A DNA stretch of 64,000 bases from Azotobacter vinelandii CA (GCF_000380335.1 NC_021149.1:5012501-5076500), one strand, 5' to 3'; numbered from the stretch's first letter, positions 8,452-19,148 are shown. The notes: a model not told the origin generated them from the sequence alone. Translations and numbers: made by a program.

Positions 8452-9633
8452 TCAGCGCGTCTCGTCGAACAGCTCGCGGCCGATCAGCATGCGGCGGATC
8501 TCGCTGGTGCCGGCGCCGATCTCGTAGAGCTTGGCGTCGCGCCACAGCCGGCCGGTCGGGTAGTCGTTGATGTAGCCGTTGCCGCCGAGGATCTGGATCG
8601 CCTCGCCGGCCAGCCAGGTGGCCTTCTCGGCGCAGTAGAGGATCACCCCGGCGCAGTCCTTGCGCACCTGGCGCACGTGCCCGGCGCCCAGCGCGTCGAG
8701 CTGCCGGCCGACCGCGTAGAGGTAGGCGCGACAGGCCTGCAGCGTGGTGTACATGTCGGCGACCTTGGCCTGGATCAACTGGAACTCGCCGATGGCCTGG
8801 CCGAACTGCCTGCGCTCATGGATATAAGGCACCACCACGTCCATCGCCGCCTGCATCAACCCCAGCGGCCCGCCGGCGAGCACGGCGCGCTCGTAGTCCA
8901 GGCCGCTCATCAGCACCCGGACGCCCTCGCCCTCCCGGCCGAGCAGGTTCTCCGCAGGGATCTCCACGTCGCGGAACACCAGTTCGCCGGTGTGCGAGCC
9001 GCGCATGCCGAGCTTGTCGAGCTTCTGCGCCACCGAGAAGCCGGGGGTGTCCTTCTCCAGGACGAAGGCGCTGATGCCGCGCGCGCCGGCGGCCGGGTCG
9101 GTCTTGGCGTAGACCACCAGCACGTCGCAGTCCGGGCCGTTGGTGATCCACATCTTGGTGCCGTTGAGCACGTAGCGGTCGCCCTTCCTGTCGGCGCGCA
9201 ACTGCATGGACACCACGTCGGAGCCGGCGTTGGGCTCGCTCATCGCCAGGGCGCCGACGTGTTCGCCGGAGATCAGTTTGGGCAGGAAGCGCTCCTTCTG
9301 CGCCGGCGTGCCGTTGCGGTGGATCTGGTTGACGCAGAGGTTGGAATGCGCGCCGTAGGACAGGCCGATCCCGCCCGAGGCGCGGGAGATTTCCTCCATG
9401 GCGATCATGTGCGCCAGGTAGCCCATGCCGGCGCCGCCGTATTCCTCGGCGACGGTCAGGCCGAGCAGTCCCATCTCGCCGAACTTGCGCCACAGGTCCA
9501 TGGGGAAGCGGTCGCTGCGGTCGGCCTCGGCGGCGCGCGGGGCGATCTCCCTGGCGGCGAAGCCGGCCACCGAATCGCGCAGCATGTCGATCTCCTCGCC
9601 GAGAAAGAAATTCAGTCCGGGCAGGTTGCTCAT
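8452..9633 (-). CDS. liuA: Isovaleryl-CoA dehydrogenase
   Basis: 393 residues from the ATG at 9633 (GTGGAGA seven bases upstream); an in-frame TTG two codons earlier is unlikely. FAD-dependent acyl-CoA dehydrogenase oxidising isovaleryl-CoA to 3-methylcrotonyl-CoA. The acyl-CoA dehydrogenase signature [17 protein letters not shown] lies near residue 135. [18 protein letters not shown], near residue 242, carries the Glu that serves as catalytic base in isovaleryl-CoA dehydrogenases. [13 protein letters not shown] and the C-terminal [19 protein letters not shown] complete the fold. First enzyme gene of the operon, directly after liuR. Strong match in length and motifs. Confidence 0.95.
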   Translation of the reverse strand: MSNLPGLNFFLGEEIDMLRDSVAGFAAREIAPRAAEADRSDRFPMDLWRKFGEMGLLGLTVAEEYGGAGMGYLAHMIAMEEISRASGGIGLSYGAHSNLCVNQIHRNGTPAQKERFLPKLISGEHVGALAMSEPNAGSDVVSMQLRADRKGDRYVLNGTKMWITNGPDCDVLVVYAKTDPAAGARGISAFVLEKDTPGFSVAQKLDKLGMRGSHTGELVFRDVEIPAENLLGREGEGVRVLMSGLDYERAVLAGGPLGLMQAAMDVVVPYIHERRQFGQAIGEFQLIQAKVADMYTTLQACRAYLYAVGRQLDALGAGHVRQVRKDCAGVILYCAEKATWLAGEAIQILGGNGYINDYPTGRLWRDAKLYEIGAGTSEIRRMLIGRELFDETR

Positions 9634-9654
9634 GTCCAATCTCCACTCTTGTGT

Positions 9655-10056
9655 TTATTCGACGGGATTCCTGGTTTCGCCGCGCGCGACGGCCATGGCG
9701 CTGCGGCAGCGCTCCTCGGCGATGTCCAGCTCCAGTTGCATCTGCCGGATGTCCAGCAGTTGCTGCTCCAGTTGGCGGCGCCGCTCGGCGATCTTCGCCA
9801 GGAAATGTTCGAGCTGGCGCAGGTTGTTGCCGCTCGGGTCGTACAGGTCGATCAGCTCCTTGCACTCGGCCAGCGACAGGCCGAGGCGCTTGCCGCGCAG
9901 GATCAGCTTGAGGGCGACCTTGTCGCGTCCCGAGTAGATGCGCTCCTGGCCGCGCCGCGTCGGGGCGAGCATGCCCTGTTCCTCGTAGAAGCGGATGGCG
10001 CGGGTGGTGACGTCCAGTTCGCGGGCCAGATCGGAAATACTGTAGGTCTTGGACAT
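9655..10056 (-). CDS. liuR: MerR-family regulator of the liu operon
   Basis: 133 residues. An N-terminal MerR helix-turn-helix (YSISDLARELDVTTRAIRFYEEQGML, residues ~5-30) is followed by the wing with RRGQERIYSGRDKVALKLILR. A long C-terminal coiled coil (LRQLEHFLAKIAERRRQLEQ and on) would form the antiparallel dimer. No metal-binding Cys cluster is present. It is the first gene of liuRABCDE and a perfect palindrome (10078-10093) sits 22 bases upstream of its ATG. In Pseudomonas LiuR controls leucine/isovalerate catabolism and responds to a pathway intermediate. Autoregulation together with the operon is the likely arrangement. Confidence 0.92.
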   Translation of the reverse strand: MSKTYSISDLARELDVTTRAIRFYEEQGMLAPTRRGQERIYSGRDKVALKLILRGKRLGLSLAECKELIDLYDPSGNNLRQLEHFLAKIAERRRQLEQQLLDIRQMQLELDIAEERCRSAMAVARGETRNPVE

Positions 10057-10077
10057 GTTCGGCTCTTGCTTATTACC

Positions 10078-10093
10078 TTTACGTAAACGTAAA
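10078..10093. promoter_or_regulatory. LiuR-type operator
   Basis: TTTACGTAAACGTAAA: arms TTTACGT and ACGTAAA are exact complements around AA. It lies just upstream of liuR in the position of a MerR-type promoter operator. Published comparative work describes LiuR sites in Proteobacteria with a very similar TT.ACGT..ACGTAAA consensus. Confidence 0.75.
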
Positions 10094-10167
10094 CAAGCGA
10101 GTCTGTCCTGTCAAACGATCCGGCGACCAAGCCGTACGCATTCGCGCTGGGAAATCCGGCCGGCAGG

Positions 10168-10193
10168 CTGGCGCCGCGTCCCTGCGGCGCCAG
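10168..10193. terminator. Possible terminator hairpin after the oprD-type gene
   Basis: CTGGCGCCGC and GCGGCGCCAG are exact complements around TCCCT-like sequence, starting 12 bases beyond the porin stop codon. There is no strong T-run, so factor-independent termination is uncertain. Confidence 0.5.
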
Positions 10194-10204
10194 TCAGGCG
10201 AGCG

Positions 10205-11530
10205 TCAGAACAACGGCAGACTGTAGGTGAGCATCAGGCGATTCTCGTCCAGGTCGCGGCCATCGTTGCCACGGGTCGCGGCATTGAGCCAGGCGAAGCC
10301 GACGCCCTTGAGCGGGCCGCTCTGCACCGCGTAGTCGATGCGGAAGTTGCGTTCCCACTCCTTGTTGTCGCTGCCGGCGGCGTCGATGTCGTCGCCGCTG
10401 AAGTAGATCAGCTTGGTCTTCAACCCCGGCACGCCGATCGCCGCGAAGTCGTAGGCGTAGCCGGCCACCCAGGTGTTCTCGCCGGCGCTGGCGAACTTGC
10501 CGATCTGGCCGTTGGTGATCAGATGCAGGGTGCGCCCGCTCCCCAGGTTGATGTGCGGGAAGTCGCTGTCGCCACTGACCTTCTGGTAGCCGAGGCTCAG
10601 CGCGTGACCGGCCAGGCTGTAGGTGAACATCGCACTCCACAGGTTGTTGTCGACCTCGCCGCTGCTGCCGTCGGCGCCGCTGCTGACATAGCCCTCGGCA
10701 CGCCCGGAGGCGCTCTCGTTCTTGCCGTCGGAGTCGCTGTAGAAGTAGCGCAGGTCGGTCTTCAGCGAACCCACCGGCAGCTTCCAGTCGTGCACCAGGC
10801 CGAAGAAGTGCTGTTTGTAGAAGTCGCGCAGGTTGCCGTAGTAGTACTGCAGCAGGAGGTCCTTGGTGGCCTTGTAGTCGGCGCCGGCGAAGTAGAACTC
10901 GTTGCTGAACTGCGCCCTGCTGCCGCTGTTGGCGCCGCCGATGGACAGGCCGTGGCTGTCGCCGGAGTTACGCTCGGTCGAGTGTTCGATCTTGCCGGCG
11001 GTCAGGCTCAGGTTGTCGATCTCGTTGGAAGTGATCTGCGCGCCATGGAACAGTTGCGGCAGCAGGCGGCCGTCGTTGTAGACCAGCACCGGCATCTTCG
11101 GCAGCAGGGTGCCGAGGCGCGCCTCGGTCTTGGAGAAGCGCAGTTTGCCGGTCACGCCAACGCGGCCGAAGTCGGTCTTGCCCTTGCCGTTGCTTTCCAG
11201 CGGGAACATGCCGCCCGGGGTGCGTTCGATGTCCGCCTTGCCGGAGCGGCCGCCGCCGTCGAGGCGGATGGCGTGCATGGCCAGCACGTCGAGGCCGAAG
11301 CCGACCGGACCCTCGGTGAAGCCGGACTTGTAGTCGAGGAAGAACGCCTGGCCCCACTCCTCGGAGCGCGGCGCGTCCTGGTTGCGGACGTCCTGGTTGA
11401 TGTAGAAGTTCTTGAGGCTCAGCGTGGCCTTGCTGTCTTTGATGAACTCCGCCTGGGCAACGGAAGGAACGGCCAGTGCCGCACCCAGCGCGGACAAGGC
11501 CGCGCCCTGGGCGAGTAGCGTCTTGTGCAT
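10205..11530 (-). CDS. OprD-family outer-membrane porin
   Basis: 441 residues with a good CAGGAGA ribosome site. Signal peptide at residues 1-27 (MHKTLLAQGAALSALGAALA ending near SVAQA). The mature part opens with EFIKDSKATLSLKNFYINQD, the usual OprD-family start, then alternates short strands and loops with frequent aromatic residues. The last strand ends in NRLMLTYSLPLF, with terminal Phe as expected for beta-barrel export. It probably forms a specific channel for a small carboxylate. It is divergent from a citrate-type (CitMHS) transporter, which suggests a tricarboxylate channel such as OpdH, but the subfamily cannot be fixed by eye. Confidence 0.88.
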   Translation of the reverse strand: MHKTLLAQGAALSALGAALAVPSVAQAEFIKDSKATLSLKNFYINQDVRNQDAPRSEEWGQAFFLDYKSGFTEGPVGFGLDVLAMHAIRLDGGGRSGKADIERTPGGMFPLESNGKGKTDFGRVGVTGKLRFSKTEARLGTLLPKMPVLVYNDGRLLPQLFHGAQITSNEIDNLSLTAGKIEHSTERNSGDSHGLSIGGANSGSRAQFSNEFYFAGADYKATKDLLLQYYYGNLRDFYKQHFFGLVHDWKLPVGSLKTDLRYFYSDSDGKNESASGRAEGYVSSGADGSSGEVDNNLWSAMFTYSLAGHALSLGYQKVSGDSDFPHINLGSGRTLHLITNGQIGKFASAGENTWVAGYAYDFAAIGVPGLKTKLIYFSGDDIDAAGSDNKEWERNFRIDYAVQSGPLKGVGFAWLNAATRGNDGRDLDENRLMLTYSLPLF

Positions 11531-12513
11531 GTTGTTTTCGTCTCCTGGATGGATGATGCGCGGTGTTTCTTGTTGTCATGGGGAAACCGCTACCGCACGC
11601 GGGTTTTCCCCGTCGCTGCCGGCCGGCCCGTCGGGCCAGCCGGCAAGGAGCCTTGCTCCGGGGCTGCCGACGCGACGGCCGCTAGCCTCCGGCCCGCTGC
11701 GGGCGGAGCGCCGGGGCCGGGAAGGGAAATGACGCCACGCCGGGGCTGCCGGAACGGCAGCGGCAAGCGCGATGCACGGAACAACGTGGGAGGGGAATCG
11801 GGACGATCGGGCCGGACATGAACGCTTCCTTATTGTTTTGTCGTTCATTGCGATGATCGAGCCGCCTGACGGCGGCTTCGACGGGGCGCTTGCCACGGGT
11901 GGACTGGCCGGCGGCCAATGGCCACCGGCGGGCTCACTGAACGGACCTACAGCAACCGGCATGCCGGACCGCCGGCAGCGGCCGCCCTGTGCGGACCGGA
12001 GGCTGGCCGCAATGACTGGACGCAGAGCGCTTCGCCGGGCTGTCGTGGCGCTCCGGCAGCGGAATATCCCAGAGGATGCGGCACCTGTAGAGACGCGAAA
12101 GACGGCGAATTTCCGCCGAAATGGCGCATTGAAATGGCGAATTTCCGCCTATCGTGCCTGGAAATGGCCCCGCCTGGATCCGACCGGCATGGCGGGCCGC
12201 TCACCGCTCCGCCCGCGGTCCTCCGTGGCTAACGCCCTGTGCCGCCAAGCGCGGAGAGCAGCCGCATTTTTTCCTCATGAAGCCCGAATCCGACTCCACG
12301 ATCAGTGCATTTCTCCCGCGAAAGCCCGCTGAAAGCTTGGCTGCGTAGCATCCCGCTCCAGAGCCGGCGTCCGACCGGTCGCCCGACAAAAACAATGAGT
12401 GGAGATTGCCATGCCCCCCTTCGCGCCTTCGTCCGACCACGCCCAGCCGTCGTCCAGCCCATCGACCTCCCCGCGCTGATCCGCCCCCGTCCCTGCCTTC
12501 CGGAGTACTCGTC
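11531..12513. other. About 1 kb non-coding region between divergent porin and CitMHS genes
   Basis: No open frame here has a convincing ribosome site or protein-like composition. The region should hold the promoters of both the porin (minus) and the citrate transporter (plus). The one structured signal I see is a pair of identical 14-base near-palindromes at 12104-12117 and 12136-12149. Its length is unusual compared with the compact spacing elsewhere in the window. Confidence 0.6.
12104..12149 (+). promoter_or_regulatory. Paired near-palindromes upstream of the citrate transporter
   Basis: GGCGAATTTCCGCC occurs exactly at 12104-12117 and again at 12136-12149, 32 bases apart (about three DNA turns). 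Each copy is itself a near inverted repeat (GGCG..CGCC). Same-face spacing of two sites is typical of an activator or response-regulator binding region. They lie about 365 bases before the CitMHS start; the binding protein is unknown. Confidence 0.45.
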
Positions 12514-13845
12514 ATGCTGACTTTCCTCGGCTTCGCCATGGTCTTGACCTTCATGTACCTGATCATGACCCAGCGCCTCTCGGCGCTGATCGCCCTCATC
12601 ATCATTCCCGTGCTGTTCGCCCTGTTCGGCGGTTTCGCCGGCGACATCGGACCGATGATGCTGCAGGGCATCACCAAGCTCGCCCCGACCGGGGTGATGC
12701 TGATGTTCGCCATCCTCTACTTCGCCCTGATGATCGATTCGGGGCTGTTCGACCCGCCGGTGCGCTTCATCCTGCGCATGGTCAAGGGCGACCCCTTGCG
12801 GGTCTCCGTCGGCACCGCCGCCCTAGCGCTGATCGTTTCTCTCGACGGCGACGGCGCCACCACCTACATGATCTGCGTCGCCGCCATGCTGCCGCTGTAC
12901 AGCCGCATCGGCATGAACCCGCGGATCATGGCCGGCCTGATCATCCTTGCCGGCGGGATCATGAACATGACCCCCTGGGGCGGCCCCACCGCCCGCGCCG
13001 CCAGCGCCCTGCAGGTCGACCCGTCGGACGTGTTCGTACCGATGATCCCGGCCATGGCGATCGGCGTGGCCGTCCTGCTGGGCATGGCCTACCTGTACGG
13101 CAAGCGCGAACGCGAGCGCCTCGGCGTGTTGCACCTCTCCGACGGCAGCGAGGATCACTCCGAGGTCACCGTCTCCCAGTATCCCGAGGCGCGCCGGCCG
13201 AAGCTGTTGATGATCAACGCCATGCTGACCCTGGGCCTGATGGGTACGCTGATCACCGGCGTGCTGCCGTTGCCGGTGCTGTTCATGATCGCCTTCAGCC
13301 TCGCCATGATCATCAACTATCCCTGCCTCAAGGCACAGAAGGAGCGCATCGCCGCCCACGCCGGCAACGTGCTGGCGGTGGTCGGCCTGATCTTCGCCGC
13401 CGGCATCTTCACCGGCATCCTCTCCGGCACCGGGATGGTCGACTCCATGTCGAAGAGCCTGCTGGCGCTGATCCCGGACGCGATGGGGCCCTATCTCGCC
13501 GTGGTGACCGCGCTGGTGAGCATGCCCTTCACATTCTTCATGTCCAATGACGCCTTCTACTACGGCGTGCTGCCGGTGCTCACCGAAGCCGCCGGACACT
13601 ACGGCATCAGCCCGGTGGAAATGGCGCGCGCCTCGATCGTCGGCCAGCCGGTGCACCTGCTCAGTCCGCTGGTACCCTCCACCTACCTGCTGGTGGGCCT
13701 GGCGAAGATCGAGTTCGGCGACCTGCAGCGTTTCGCCCTGAAGCTGGCTACCCTGCTCTGTCTGGCGATAATGCTCGCCGCGCTGCTGGTCGGCGTCTTT
13801 CCGGCGGCCGGCGGTCCAGCCATCGTTCCGGTGGCGGCCGGCTGA
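12514..13845 (+). CDS. CitMHS-family citrate:cation symporter
   Basis: 443 residues from the ATG at 12514 (CGGAG upstream). This start gives a clean N-terminal membrane helix, while the longer frame from 12406 adds a Pro/Arg-rich stretch. About 11-12 hydrophobic segments are seen. Family features include VSLDGDGATTYMI near residue 112, GGIMNMTPWGGPTARAAS near 150, AAGIFTGILSGTGM in the second half, and FFMSNDAFYYGVLPVL. These are typical of CitM/CitH-type transporters that import citrate complexed with a divalent metal. The divergent porin and the TctC-like protein make a carboxylate-uptake theme likely. Exact metal and acid preference cannot be read from sequence. Confidence 0.88.
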   Translation: MLTFLGFAMVLTFMYLIMTQRLSALIALIIIPVLFALFGGFAGDIGPMMLQGITKLAPTGVMLMFAILYFALMIDSGLFDPPVRFILRMVKGDPLRVSVGTAALALIVSLDGDGATTYMICVAAMLPLYSRIGMNPRIMAGLIILAGGIMNMTPWGGPTARAASALQVDPSDVFVPMIPAMAIGVAVLLGMAYLYGKRERERLGVLHLSDGSEDHSEVTVSQYPEARRPKLLMINAMLTLGLMGTLITGVLPLPVLFMIAFSLAMIINYPCLKAQKERIAAHAGNVLAVVGLIFAAGIFTGILSGTGMVDSMSKSLLALIPDAMGPYLAVVTALVSMPFTFFMSNDAFYYGVLPVLTEAAGHYGISPVEMARASIVGQPVHLLSPLVPSTYLLVGLAKIEFGDLQRFALKLATLLCLAIMLAALLVGVFPAAGGPAIVPVAAG

Positions 13846-13942
13846 ACGCCTTGACGGAAATTTCACACAGCGGCGTACAGACTCCCATGGTTGGCGGCCC
13901 GCCTGCCGCCAGCCGCACAACCGACGATTTAGAGGACCCTTT

Positions 13943-14689
13943 ATGGACTGGCTGACCAACCCGGAGATCTGGGTTGCCTTCTTCACCCTGACCGCGCTGG
14001 AAATCGTGCTCGGCATCGACAACATCATCATGATCTCGATCCTCGTCGGTCGCATGCCGAAAGACATGCAGCCGCGCACCCGCCTGTTCGGCCTGGCGCT
14101 GGCGATGGTCACGCGGATTCTCCTGCTGCTGTCGATCTCCTGGGTGATGGGCCTGACCGTCGACCTCTTCCACGTCTTCGGCCAGGGCATCTCCGGCCGC
14201 GACCTGATCCTGTTCTTCGGCGGCCTGTTCCTGCTGTGGAAGAGCAGCACCGAGATCTACCACGGCCTGGAAGGCGAGGACGAGACCAACGAGGCGCCCA
14301 AGGGCGGCGGCCAGTTCATCGGCACCATCATTCAGATCGCCATCATCGACATCGTGTTCTCCCTGGACTCGGTGATCACCGCGGTCGGCATGGTCTCCCA
14401 CGTACCGGTGATGATCGCCGCGATCGTCGTCGCCGTGCTGGTGATGATGGCCGCCTCCGGCACCATCAGCACCTTCATCGACCGCCACCCGAGCCTCAAG
14501 CTGCTGGCCCTGTCGTTCCTCATCGTGGTCGGCACCGTGCTGATCGCCGAGAGCTTCGGGGTGCACGTGCCCAAGGGCTACGTCTACTTCGCCATGGCCT
14601 TCTCGCTGGCGGTGGAAGCGCTGAACATCCGCATGCGCCGCGCCCGCAAGGAACCGGTGCACCTGAGCAAGGACATCCCCGGCCAATAG
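13943..14689 (+). CDS. TerC-family integral membrane protein
   Basis: 248 residues, preceded by AGAGGA. Seven hydrophobic segments. Family motifs: ALEIVLGIDNIIMISIL near residue 20, an acidic membrane helix, and IIDIVFSLDSVITAVGM near residue 135. The paired acidic motifs (GIDN and SLDS) are the hallmark of TerC proteins, now linked to manganese or other metal export and to loading of secreted metalloenzymes. The cytoplasmic loop after HGLEGEDE is short, so this is the compact TerC form without a CBS/CorC tail. Followed directly by a clear terminator. Confidence 0.9.
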   Translation: MDWLTNPEIWVAFFTLTALEIVLGIDNIIMISILVGRMPKDMQPRTRLFGLALAMVTRILLLLSISWVMGLTVDLFHVFGQGISGRDLILFFGGLFLLWKSSTEIYHGLEGEDETNEAPKGGGQFIGTIIQIAIIDIVFSLDSVITAVGMVSHVPVMIAAIVVAVLVMMAASGTISTFIDRHPSLKLLALSFLIVVGTVLIAESFGVHVPKGYVYFAMAFSLAVEALNIRMRRARKEPVHLSKDIPGQ

Positions 14690-14710
14690 ACCACAAGCGC
14701 CGCACGAAGA

Positions 14711-14736
14711 AACGGGGCCCTCGCGGCCCCGTTTTC
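14711..14736 (+). terminator. Rho-independent terminator after terC
   Basis: CGGGGCC and GGCCCCG (14713-14719 and 14725-14731) form a stem around CTCGC, preceded by A residues and followed by TTTT. A standard terminator 22 bases beyond the terC stop codon. Confidence 0.9.
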
Positions 14737-14884
14737 GTTGCTGCCCGCCGCACGACGCCGAAGAAAGCACCTGAACTCGCCGGCCCATGGTTGTGCAAGC
14801 CCGGCGCTAATGCTTAAATATGGCCTCTTCGCTCCAGGGGCACCGGTCGCCCGACCGAATCCCGCTCCCGGAACACCCCGCAAC

Positions 14885-14928
14885 GCGCTCGTAGCTCAGC
14901 TGGATAGAGTACTGCCCTCCGAAGGCAG
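14885..14928 (+). pseudogene. 5' half of a split tRNA-Arg(CCG) gene (left island junction)
   Basis: GCGCTCG acceptor strand, TA, D-arm GCTC..GAGT, and anticodon arm CTGCC-CTCCGAA-GGCAG (anticodon CCG) are intact up to 14928. The sequence then changes to non-tRNA DNA with no T-arm. The matching T-arm and acceptor complement (CGAGCGC GCCA) are found at 42568-42598, so this gene is split by about 27.6 kb. The upstream TTAAAT box at ~14814 may be its promoter. Confidence 0.88.
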
Positions 14929-14953
14929 TGATCACCGGCTTGAGAAGGATGAA

Positions 14954-14967
14954 GGCTAGTGGTCAAA
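14954..14967 (+). repeat. 14-base direct repeat near both island ends
   Basis: GGCTAGTGGTCAAA occurs here and again at 42380-42393, in the same orientation, 26-50 bases inside the left tRNA half and about 160 bases inside the right one. It could be an integrase arm site, a second attachment core or a remnant of an older element. Confidence 0.5.
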
Positions 14968-14987
14968 TAGACCGCCGCAACAAATAC

Positions 14988-15064
14988 GCACCAGTAGCTC
15001 AGCTGGATAGAGTACCGCCCTCCGAAGGCGGGGGTCGTGGGTTCGAATCCCGCCTGGTGCGCCA
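14988..15064 (+). tRNA. tRNA-Arg(CCG), complete, just inside the island
   Basis: 77 bases including GCCA. Acceptor GCACCAG pairs with CTGGTGC; D-arm GCTC..GAGT; anticodon arm CCGCC-CTCCGAA-GGCGG with anticodon CCG (codon CGG); T-arm GTGGG-TTCGAAT-CCCGC. The anticodon loop is identical to the split chromosomal copy at 14885, but the acceptor and anticodon stems differ. It therefore looks like an element-borne replacement and not a duplicate of the host gene. Confidence 0.93.
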
Positions 15065-15328
15065 TATCTCCCTGACTTAAAAGACTTTCACTTAAAGTCT
15101 CGACCGATTCTGTTCATGGATCGGCCCTCTCCCAAGCTCCCGCCCGGCATCAGCCAGCGAACTGCAGTGACTACTGCCCTCAGCGCCATTTTTCGGCCGC
15201 TTTTTGGGCTGTGCCAATTCTGTGCCCAAGCCGTGCCACGCGAGCGAACGGGATGCTGCTTCACACCCGGCGATTGAGCACTGGCCATGAGCGGGCACAT
15301 CTCCTCTATCGGTTTGAGGCCCGTAAGT

Positions 15329-15350
15329 AGAAGGGGCCTTTCGGCCCCTT
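15329..15350 (-). terminator. Terminator after the small gene downstream of the integrase
   Basis: GAAGGGGCC and GGCCCCTTC are perfect complements around TTTC, eight bases beyond the stop of the minus-strand gene ending at 15358. On the minus strand the stem is followed by TACTTACG, so the T-run is weak. Confidence 0.7.
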
Positions 15351-15357
15351 CGTCGGT

Positions 15358-15642
15358 TCAGTTGTTGATCAGGTCTTCTAGTTTTTCGATCAGGAAATCC
15401 AGCGGACTGCGGCCCTCCAAGCGCTTTTCGAAGACCTCGTCGTGGTGGTAGGCAACCCAGGTGTCGAGCGCCTGACGGTTGTCCTTCTCGAAGCCGGAGC
15501 CGAGGATGCAGACCAACTCGGTTCCACGAGGGTGTTCCAGATAGTGGCTCATGGCCGAGGCCAAGTGCTTCAGGTACTGGTGCTCGCGAGCCTCCATCGA
15601 TGGGTGCAGAAAGGTGACGTTGCTGCGCTTGATCAATTTCAT
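15358..15642 (-). CDS. Small protein of unknown function downstream of integrase
   Basis: 94 residues from the ATG at 15642, with an AGGAG ribosome site 7 bases upstream and 11 bases after the integrase stop. I do not recognise the family. The sequence is soluble, rich in His, Leu and acidic residues (HPSMEAREHQYLKHLASAMS near the start; FEKRLEGRSPLDFLIEKLED near the end) and looks helical. It sits between the integrase gene and the tRNA, so it was probably co-transcribed with the integrase before the IS21-type insertion. It may be an element-specific accessory protein. Confidence 0.6.
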   Translation of the reverse strand: MKLIKRSNVTFLHPSMEAREHQYLKHLASAMSHYLEHPRGTELVCILGSGFEKDNRQALDTWVAYHHDEVFEKRLEGRSPLDFLIEKLEDLINN

Positions 15643-16185
15643 GGCGCCACTCCTCAGGCCTTGAGATTGGCTTGAATAAGGTTGTCGAAGGCACTGCCGT
15701 CGCGCCGTGTCAGGTTGGGGACATAACGCGAGTAGACTCGGAACAGCATCTCTGTAGTCGTATGTCCCATCTGCCTGGCGATCCATTCCGGGTTTTCACC
15801 CGCGGCTAGCCACAGGGTCGCCGCGGTATGGCGGGTCTGATAGGGGCGCCGTCGGCGCAGCCCCAGGTGGCGAAGCAACGGATACCAGACCCGGTTGTTG
15901 ATATTGCGGTACGCAAATGGCGTCTCCTCCCGACTGCAGAAGACAAACTGCCCGACACCGGTCTTCTGCTGCTGATCGAGCAGGGCCTGGTAAACCGGCC
16001 CCGACATGTCGATCTCGCGCTGTGAGCCGTCATTCTTCGTGTAATCGAGCTTGCCGCCGACCCAGCTTTCGCGGATCAGAATCTGCCGGCGTTGGAAATT
16101 GTTAGCGCCGATGTAAAACTGACCCACCCCAGCGAAGTAAAATTGACCCACCTGGGCTAACGTCGCGGCCTTTTCGAGGCCGCCC

Positions 16186-17987
<1,802 letters not shown>

Positions 17988-18764
17988 TCCAGGTGGGTCA
18001 TTATTACTTCGGCAAATAAGGGCCAAGGTGGGTCAGTTTTCAGTCGGCGTTGACAATCGACGTATTTCCACTGCAGGCCATCGATTTCTGCAGTGCGCAT
18101 GCCGGTAAAGAAGCGCACCGTGTAGTAATTGCGGAAGTCTTCACGTACTGCCCCAAGGATCTGCAGCACCTCTTCCAGAGTGAAGGGCTCCACATCGGTC
18201 TTGGGGACCTTCAGCGATTTGATGTTGAGGTACGGTGAAGTAAACTCGAACCGGTCAGCTGCCTCACTAAGGATCATGCGCAATGGCGTCATGATGTGGT
18301 TGATTCGCGTCGCTGACAGAGCCTGTCCCTTCAGCCCGGGAACTTTGCCGAGTGCCGAGCGGAAGGACAGGATTTCTGCCTTGGTGATGGCGCTGACTTC
18401 TTTCTTGCCGAATTCAGGTAGCAGGTGTTTGTCGAGTGTGAGGCGTACCGTCTTTGTGTGCGTGTCGCGCCACTCCACCCGCTTTTCGTCGAACCAGCGC
18501 TCGGCGAAGTCCTTGAACAGCGGTGTCCTCAACTGGGCACAGCCAGCCTGCAGCCGATTGAACTCCGCCACCTTGCTGCTCTGCGGGAAGTAAGTTGCGT
18601 AATCAAAGACCCCAAGAGTGATTTCGGCCTCGATGCGCTCGAGGATTTTCTCCAGCTTCCTACGGTTGGCCGGCGTGTCGGGCAGCATCGTCTGCTCACG
18701 ACAGCGTTTGTCCAGATAGGTGAAGTCGAAGAACAACTTCTGATTGTCCGAGCGGGCGCGAATC

Positions 18765-18998
18765 TTACCCATGACAGATGCCTCCACCAGCCATCGGCAC
18801 CAGGCCGGAGGTACGGGAGTACTTCTGCATGTCCTCTTCGATAGCTTCCCAGATGAACAGGATCTTACGACCGCCGAAGGGGCGGAAGTAATGGATGCCT
18901 TCGAGCAGCACCGAATCCTTCAGTCGATTACGGATAGTGCGCACGTCGTACTTCATGCGCGTGGCAAGCTCTTCGGTTGTTAGATAGGTTTGAGACAT
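18765..18998 (-). CDS. AlpA/excisionase-like DNA-binding protein
   Basis: 77 residues with GAGGACATTGCA before the ATG. It contains a winged-helix motif (YLTTEELATRMKYDVRTIRNRLKD, residues ~4-27) and a short C-terminal helix (KILFIWEAIEEDM), typical of MerR-like excisionases and AlpA regulators. It starts about 65 bases from the paired palindromes and its stop codon overlaps the integrase start, so excisionase and integrase formed one operon. Its role would be to direct excision or to control integrase expression. Confidence 0.75.
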   Translation of the reverse strand: MSQTYLTTEELATRMKYDVRTIRNRLKDSVLLEGIHYFRPFGGRKILFIWEAIEEDMQKYSRTSGLVPMAGGGICHG

Positions 18999-19061
18999 TG
19001 CAATGTCCTCTCTGCTAGATTGAGCGGCAGAGGAGCCTTATGGGCTTCTGAAGCCACATAA

Positions 19062-19130
19062 TGATCTCCTGTAGATCAAAATAACGTCTTTTTTGAACAA
19101 TGCAAGATCAAAATGATCCCCAGGAGATCA
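19062..19130. promoter_or_regulatory. Paired operators between alpA-like and XRE regulator genes
   Basis: TGATCTCCTGTAGATCA (19062-19078, perfect 6-base arms) and TGATCCCCAGGAGATCA (19114-19130, one mismatch) lie 52 bases apart, in an A/T-rich spacer between two divergent genes. The second site ends 19 bases before the XRE gene start. The layout resembles a small phage-type repressor switch. Confidence 0.7.
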
Positions 19131-19148
19131 TTTTTCCAGGAGAGAAGG

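Noticed and set aside
11772..12332. 186-residue frame in the porin-citrate transporter gap
   Set aside because: No ribosome site, Arg/Pro-rich, overlaps other random frames; region treated as non-coding.
14885..14928. Reading the first tRNA-like sequence as a functional tRNA
   Set aside because: It has no T-arm or 3' acceptor; only the copy at 14988-15064 folds completely.
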